Source of the DNA: SG8-4 sp964598225
Lineage (GTDB): Bacteria > Planctomycetota > Phycisphaerae > Sedimentisphaerales > Anaerobacaceae
DNA: 64,000 nucleotides
Reading direction: 5' to 3'
NCBI GenBank assembly: GCA_964598225.1
Contig: CAZRBG010000004.1
Span: forward strand, 1-64,000
Shown here: positions 59,666 to 64,000 of the stretch, piece by piece
How the letters are laid out: each line of letters starts with the position of its first letter
Numbering within the stretch: the first letter of the stretch is position 1
Program-made: the position numbers and the translations under genes
The notes under the pieces: model-generated
What the model was told of the DNA's origin: nothing
The model's database searches: none
What the model saw: only the letters and a program-made list of their open reading frames with translations

Positions 59666-61147
59666 GTGCGCAAACGGCAGATCAGATTGTATTTCAAGAA
59701 TGTGATGTCGGACGTAATCGGCGATGAGCACGGAATCACCGATCAACAGCTTGCCGACCTTGGGAAAAAGATCGAGCCGCTGATCCCGGTTGTGGCCGAA
59801 GAAATGATGGGGCAAAAGAGACACCCTGATATTACGCGAACGATGTACGGATCGCTTCCGGAGAATAAAGACAATGCTGCACATGTGCTCAGGGTCGTCG
59901 ACGAGTTGAAAGAAAAATGTGACAATCTGGTAATACTTGGCATCGGCGGTTCGGCCTTGGGTAACATTGCCGTTCAAACTGCGCTGAATCCATACATGTA
60001 TAATTACAGCAAAGAGCAACGCAATGGAGCACCGCGTCTGTTCGTTTTTGACAATGTCGATCCGGATCAATTCGGCTCATTTCTCGAAGACATTGAAGAT
60101 CAGCTTGATCGGACGATCTTTAACGTTATCAGCAAATCCGGGAGAACGGCAGAGACGGCGGCTCAGTTTCTGCTAATTCGCGAAATGCTTGCCGAGAGAG
60201 GCCCGGAATATCTGGCCGAACACATTGTCATAACGACGGGATTCGAGACGGATGACGACGGGAAGCCGAGGAGCACGCTCTACAGAATCGCCAAAGAAGC
60301 TACGCCCAATCTGCGGCTGCTTGAAGTCCCGGCGGATGTGGGAGGTAGATTCAGTGTATTGAGCGCAGTCGGCCTTTTCAGTGCGGCTATGTGCGGTATT
60401 GATATCAAAGCGATGCTTGCCGGGGCTGCCGATATGCATTCAAGAGTGACTAGTAAGGATTTCAGACAGAATCCTGCCGCGATCAATGCTGCGATCAACT
60501 ACCATTTTTACAACAACGGAAAGAAAAGCCCTGTCATCATGCCTTATTGTCATGCTTTGAAGGATATGGCCGACTGGTACCGTCAGTTGTGGGCCGAAAG
60601 CCTGGGTAAAAAGGTGGATCTGTCCGGCCAGGAGGTTTGGACGGGACCGACCCCTATAAAAGCTCTCGGCGCTACCGACCAGCACAGTCAGGTGCAGCTT
60701 TACCGCGAGGGGCCGAATGATAAGCTCTTTACCTTCCTTCAGATTGAAGAATTCGACAAAGAAAATATCTTAATAGGGCCGGCACCGGATAAGGTCTCTG
60801 AACTGGACTATTTGGCCGACCAGAAGATGAGCACACTTTTGAACAGCGAGAAGAAGGCGACTGAGTATGCTCTTTTGAATGACAACAGGCCTTGTCTCAC
60901 AGTGCGGTTTGATGAAGTCAGTGCTTATACAGTCGGACAATTCATTCTGTTTTTTGAGGCGACCACTTCATTTATGGGTGCTTTGCTAAATATCGATACC
61001 TATAACCAGCCCGCAGTCGAATTAGTCAAGGAAGCCACTTTCGCACTGATGGGCAGGACCGGCAATTACCGATCGGACCTCACGTACGAAGAGTTTGCGG
61101 AACAGATTAGAGCGAAAACCGACATTGACGAATGTTTCCTGATTTGA
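59666..61147 (+). CDS. pgi: Glucose-6-phosphate isomerase
   Basis: Interconverts glucose-6-P and fructose-6-P. A 493-residue protein of the SIS-fold PGI family, of the shorter bacterial type: VILGIGGSALGNIAVQTALN, VISKSGRTAETAAQFLLIRE, GRFSVLSAVGLFSAAMCGID and a GPTPIKALGATDQHSQVQLY segment with the catalytic His. It starts at GTG, supported by AAAGGAAC about seven bases upstream, and a TATAAT at 59645-59650 may belong to its promoter. Located before the mannose-1-P guanylyltransferase, both serving nucleotide-sugar supply. Confidence 0.94.
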   Translation: MRKRQIRLYFKNVMSDVIGDEHGITDQQLADLGKKIEPLIPVVAEEMMGQKRHPDITRTMYGSLPENKDNAAHVLRVVDELKEKCDNLVILGIGGSALGNIAVQTALNPYMYNYSKEQRNGAPRLFVFDNVDPDQFGSFLEDIEDQLDRTIFNVISKSGRTAETAAQFLLIREMLAERGPEYLAEHIVITTGFETDDDGKPRSTLYRIAKEATPNLRLLEVPADVGGRFSVLSAVGLFSAAMCGIDIKAMLAGAADMHSRVTSKDFRQNPAAINAAINYHFYNNGKKSPVIMPYCHALKDMADWYRQLWAESLGKKVDLSGQEVWTGPTPIKALGATDQHSQVQLYREGPNDKLFTFLQIEEFDKENILIGPAPDKVSELDYLADQKMSTLLNSEKKATEYALLNDNRPCLTVRFDEVSAYTVGQFILFFEATTSFMGALLNIDTYNQPAVELVKEATFALMGRTGNYRSDLTYEEFAEQIRAKTDIDECFLI

Positions 61148-61189
61148 CGGTTTTATTAAAGTAGAATTAGAAGCAAGAGGATATCAGCA

Positions 61190-62278
61190 ATGGATTACGC
61201 AGTGATAATGGCAGGGGGGGCCGGCAAGAGGTTGTGGCCTTTGAGCCGGCAGAAACGTCCTAAGCAGGTTTTGGAGCTTCTTGACGGCCAGACGCTTCTT
61301 CGGCGATGTTTCGATCGCCTCAAGCCCATTTTTGACATCAGGAACATTATCGTTCTGACAAACGCCGGCTATTCGGACGTTGTTCGGGAGAACCTGTCGG
61401 AATTGCCCGCAAACAACGTCATTGCTGAGCCCGCTGTTCGTGATACGGCCGGCGCGATAGGGCTGGTTTCGACCATCCTGAAGAAATACGATCCCGAGGC
61501 GACAGTTGCGGTCGTTACCGCCGATCAGATTATCGAACCTGCCGAAGTGCTTCAACAGGCCCTGACCGATGCGCTGGCGTATATCAACAACAATCCGGAG
61601 GACATGATTACTTTCGGCATCCAGCCGACCTTCGCAAGCACGGGATTGGGGTATATTAAATGCGGTGGAGCAGAGAAGATCCCAAACTGCCGAAATGAGG
61701 TCTACGCCGTGGAAGCGTTCAAAGAAAAGCCGGACGCGAAGACGGCTCACGAATATCTCGATACCGGACAGTACTTCTGGAATTCGGGGATGTTCGTGTG
61801 GAAGGCAAGGACGATCCTGGCTAATCTGGCGAAGTATTTGCCCAAAGCCACCGAGCCTCTGGCCAAAATTCAGGCGGATTGGGATAGTCCGAATCAACAA
61901 CAAACCCTGAAAGAGTGGTTCGTGAAGCTGCCGAAAATAAGCATCGATTTCGCAGTAATGGAAAAGGCAGAAAGGGTCAAGGCCATAAAGCTGGATTGCC
62001 GCTGGCTTGACATGGGTTCTTTTGCCGCTTTGGCCGACATTATCAGCTCCGACGAGAACAACAACGTGGTAGTTGCGGGCCAGAGCGAGTTGTTTGACTG
62101 CAAAAACAGCATAATAGTTACCGAAGACAAAGGTCATCTGATAGCAGCTATCGGGTTGGAAAACATGGTCGTTGCACACAGCCCGGACGCCACTCTTGTG
62201 TGCCACATCGATCAGACGCAGCGCCTCAAGGATCTGCTCGATATGATAAAGGAGCACGGAGGGGATAAATTTCTTTAG
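61190..62278 (+). CDS. manC: Mannose-1-phosphate guanylyltransferase
   Basis: Makes GDP-mannose from GTP and mannose-1-P. 362 residues; the nucleotidyltransferase signature is YAVIMAGGAGKRLWPLSR with QKRPKQVLEL, then VVTADQIIEP, FGIQPTFASTGLGYIKCG, AFKEKPDAKTAHEYLDTGQY with FWNSGMFVWK, and DFAVMEKAERVKAI. The C-terminal beta-helix part is short and there is no cupin isomerase domain, so it is the monofunctional type. It follows pgi by 42 bases and probably shares its transcript; it can use the product of the mutase at 5210. Confidence 0.94.
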   Translation: MDYAVIMAGGAGKRLWPLSRQKRPKQVLELLDGQTLLRRCFDRLKPIFDIRNIIVLTNAGYSDVVRENLSELPANNVIAEPAVRDTAGAIGLVSTILKKYDPEATVAVVTADQIIEPAEVLQQALTDALAYINNNPEDMITFGIQPTFASTGLGYIKCGGAEKIPNCRNEVYAVEAFKEKPDAKTAHEYLDTGQYFWNSGMFVWKARTILANLAKYLPKATEPLAKIQADWDSPNQQQTLKEWFVKLPKISIDFAVMEKAERVKAIKLDCRWLDMGSFAALADIISSDENNNVVVAGQSELFDCKNSIIVTEDKGHLIAAIGLENMVVAHSPDATLVCHIDQTQRLKDLLDMIKEHGGDKFL

Positions 62279-62309
62279 AAAAGGGGTATCCGTCGCGATA
62301 TAAGCGAAA

Positions 62310-62744
62310 ATGCGGTATTTGGCGATAGATTACGGGGCTAAGCGCACCGGCCTTGCTATTTGTGACGCGGCCGAGACTATTGCTTCGCCCTTGAAGACCA
62401 TCCACAGCCAAACAACGCTTCTAAGTCAGATAGTGGAAATCGTAGATGCCGAGCACATCGAGGCGGTTGTGCTCGGCTTGCCGCTGAATATGGACGGCTC
62501 GGAAAGTGCTCAAACCCGTCTTGTTCGCAAGTTCTCCAGGCAGTTGGAGGTGGTTTTGCATGTTCCGGTTCTTTTGCAGGACGAGCGCCTGAGCAGTTAC
62601 GGAGCGGAAGAGAGACTTGCGCCGGCCAATTTGACGAAAGGCAAGATGCGGGACCGAATTGATGCCGTGGCGGCTGCTGAAATCCTCGAAGCATTCCTTG
62701 ATCGGAAGAGATCGGATCGATCGGATCAGGATCCGAGTACATGA
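62310..62744 (+). CDS. ruvX: Putative pre-16S rRNA nuclease RuvX/YqgF
   Basis: A 144-residue RNase H-fold nuclease that processes the 5' end of 16S rRNA precursor and was earlier described as a Holliday junction resolvase. The family blocks are clear: RYLAIDYGAKRTGLAICD (catalytic Asp), AVVLGLPLNMDGSESAQ, VLLQDERLSSYGAEERL (catalytic Glu) and IDAVAAAEILEAFLD (catalytic Asp). It begins 31 bases after the guanylyltransferase gene. Confidence 0.95.
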   Translation: MRYLAIDYGAKRTGLAICDAAETIASPLKTIHSQTTLLSQIVEIVDAEHIEAVVLGLPLNMDGSESAQTRLVRKFSRQLEVVLHVPVLLQDERLSSYGAEERLAPANLTKGKMRDRIDAVAAAEILEAFLDRKRSDRSDQDPST

Positions 62745-62848
62745 TCGCACAGTGGCGGGCGATCTTGGACGGTTTATGCCTCCTGCCGCAATGTTCATCC
62801 AGATTTCGCAACCTCGTGCAAATTCTTTGTTTTTGTACCGAAAAAGGC

Positions 62849-62877
62849 TTGCATACTACGAAATTTCGGATTAAAGT
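62849..62877 (+). promoter_or_regulatory. Promoter candidate of rpsO-pnp
   Basis: TTGCAT (62849-62854), 17 bp, TAAAGT (62872-62877). The spacer contains the palindrome CGAAATTTCG. About 70 bases of leader precede rpsO. Confidence 0.5.
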
Positions 62878-62945
62878 ACTTAATTCGATTTAAGATGGTA
62901 TTAGATGATTTATAGACGGCACAGTTGAAAGGACATATCGTAAAA

Positions 62946-63212
62946 ATGCTAACGAAGCAGGAAAAAGAGAAGATAATAGACGATTTCGAGGTGCACGAGG
63001 GCGATACGGGATCGCCGGAAGTGCAGATTGCTCTATTGACCAGGCGGATTAACGATCTTACCGCGCATCTCAAAACTCACACCAAGGATCACGCTTCGAG
63101 ACGCGGCCTGCTGAAGATGGTCGGCACGAGAACGGCATTGCTCAAGTACGTCAGGAACCAGGATGTTAAACGCTACCGGGAAATTATTTCCCGGCTCGGC
63201 TTACGCAAGTAA
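62946..63212 (+). CDS. rpsO: 30S ribosomal protein S15
   Basis: Primary 16S rRNA-binding protein of the small subunit platform. 88 residues, the normal length, when started at the ATG of MLTKQEKEKIIDDF; the TTG at 62925 would add seven atypical residues. Conserved stretches are DTGSPEVQIALLTRRINDLT, KTHTKDHASRRGLLKMVGTR and YREIISRLGLRK. It is followed by pnp after 86 bases, the classic rpsO-pnp order, in which S15 and PNPase commonly regulate the transcript. Confidence 0.97.
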   Translation: MLTKQEKEKIIDDFEVHEGDTGSPEVQIALLTRRINDLTAHLKTHTKDHASRRGLLKMVGTRTALLKYVRNQDVKRYREIISRLGLRK

Positions 63213-63298
63213 ATTAAATACCAGAACACGAGTAACTCACCCTGCGACGGAGAGCCGGAGCCGAGTATCTCTTGCCGCAGAACCTACCGAGGTAATAT

Positions 63299-64000
63299 AT
63301 GACGGAATTTTGTAGAGTTGAAAGACAAGTTGGCGGCAGAACGCTGTCAATAGAGACGGGTAAGATCGCCAGACAGGCAGACGGAGCAGTAGTAGTACAA
63401 TACGGAGATACGGTAGTTCTTGTTTCGGCCGTAACGGCGCCGCCGAGGTTCGAAGATATCGATTTTTTCCCGCTTAGCGTCGAGTATCGCGAGAAACAAA
63501 GCGCGGCAGGCAAGTTTCCGGGCGGTTTCATAAAGCGAGAGGGAAGGCCGAGCACAAAGGAAACTCTCACGGCCAGACAAATTGACAGGCCTATCCGACC
63601 TCTCTTTCCGGATGGCTACTTCCAGGAAGTGCAAGTCATAGCGAACGTTTTGAGTGCGGACCGCGAAAACGATCCGGATGTCCTGGCGATGGTGGGCGCA
63701 AGCGCGGCTTTGACAATCAGCAAAATACCGTTTCTCGGTCCGACGGGCGCCTGCAGGATGGGTAGAGTCAACGGTGAATTTGTCGTCAATCCTACGCACA
63801 AACAGCTCGCAGACGGCGACCTGAGCCTGCTTCTCGGCGGCCGTAAAGAGGCAATGAATATGATCGAGGTCGGAGCGAAAGCGATGCCGGAGAACGTTAT
63901 CGCCGATGCTATTGCCGAAGCGCAGAAAACCGTTAGGGTGGTCTGTGAAATGATCGAGGAACTCTGCGAGAAAGTCGGTGTTGAAAAAGAAGCACCGCTC
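63299..64000 (+). CDS. pnp: Polynucleotide phosphorylase, 5' part (cut by the window end)
   Basis: 3'-5' phosphorolytic exoribonuclease of the RNA degradosome. The ATG at 63299 follows GAGGT. The first 234 codons read through to the window edge without a stop: MTEFCRVERQVGGRTLSIET, GDTVVLVSAVTAPPRFEDID, FFPLSVEYREKQSAAGKFPG, GFIKREGRPSTKETLTARQI and DRPIRPLFPDGYFQEVQVIA, all typical of the first RNase PH domain, then the start of the helical linker. The KH and S1 domains must lie beyond the window. Confidence 0.96.
   Translation, partial: MTEFCRVERQVGGRTLSIETGKIARQADGAVVVQYGDTVVLVSAVTAPPRFEDIDFFPLSVEYREKQSAAGKFPGGFIKREGRPSTKETLTARQIDRPIRPLFPDGYFQEVQVIANVLSADRENDPDVLAMVGASAALTISKIPFLGPTGACRMGRVNGEFVVNPTHKQLADGDLSLLLGGRKEAMNMIEVGAKAMPENVIADAIAEAQKTVRVVCEMIEELCEKVGVEKEAPL

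Noticed and set aside
61184..62257. 357-codon minus-strand frame
   Set aside because: Antisense to the guanylyltransferase gene, which has all its family motifs.

Overview
The window looks like chromosomal DNA of a planctomycete, most likely class Phycisphaerae (inference, no marker-gene search possible). The signs are a carbohydrate-degrading gene set (GH62, GH10, GH43-like, DUF1080, parallel beta-helix, sulfatase with a CVPNR formylglycine motif), Tat-exported Gfo/Idh/MocA oxidoreductases, a PEP-CTERM protein, a planctomycete-type tyrosine integrase, SPFH/HflK-HflC paralogues and many short dispersed hairpin repeats between genes.

Layout. 1-490 is repeat-rich non-coding DNA. 491-6610 holds an amidase, a PilX-like protein, a GH62 enzyme and a phosphohexomutase, with a PQQ-propeller remnant (1473-1866). 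7129-7200 is a CAT-anticodon tRNA into which an 8.7 kb mobile element (7187-15873) has inserted. 15961-31641 is host DNA with tRNA-His and catabolic genes: DUF1080 and two Gfo/Idh/MocA proteins, a sugar isomerase-like protein, an MFS carrier with a lectin-like insertion, and a FRG-domain protein beside a broken antitoxin. 31648-36846 contains a Ser/Thr kinase, membrane proteins, a sulfatase and hisF; 37064-43972 contains hisH, glmS, dnaE and a GNAT. 45212-56016 is a tight seven-gene run: HflK-like, HflC, HflK, P-type ATPase, ABC ATPase, ABC permease and a membrane-anchored protein. 56057-64000 carries uvrD/pcrA, a GH10 xylanase, pgi, a mannose-1-phosphate guanylyltransferase, ruvX, rpsO and the start of pnp.

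The most interesting object is the element at 7187-15873. It encodes integrase, an XRE-like repressor candidate with a palindrome in its promoter spacer, an excisionase-like HTH protein, a P4/D5-type SF3 helicase, an AlpA-like protein and a small terminase subunit (TerS), but no capsid, portal or large terminase. That is the gene set of a phage-inducible chromosomal island (phage satellite). Its attachment core lies inside the integrase gene. At the left end integrase reads out into the tRNA and ends in VGFEPTTNGL; at the right end the core is followed, in the same frame, by about 66 codons resembling the usual planctomycete integrase tail, and then by terS. In the excised circle these pieces join, giving a 483-residue integrase with terS 11 bases downstream. 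Integration therefore swaps the integrase C-terminus and separates terS from the element's early promoter. The element also carries a lipoprotein and an L-type-lectin PEP-CTERM protein as apparent cargo.

Other notable items are an MFS transporter with a circularly permuted LamG-like domain between TM11 and TM12, the triple-SPFH/metal-ATPase/ABC operon, and several decayed gene fragments (PQQ, LamG, GH43-like, RNase HI N-domain-like).
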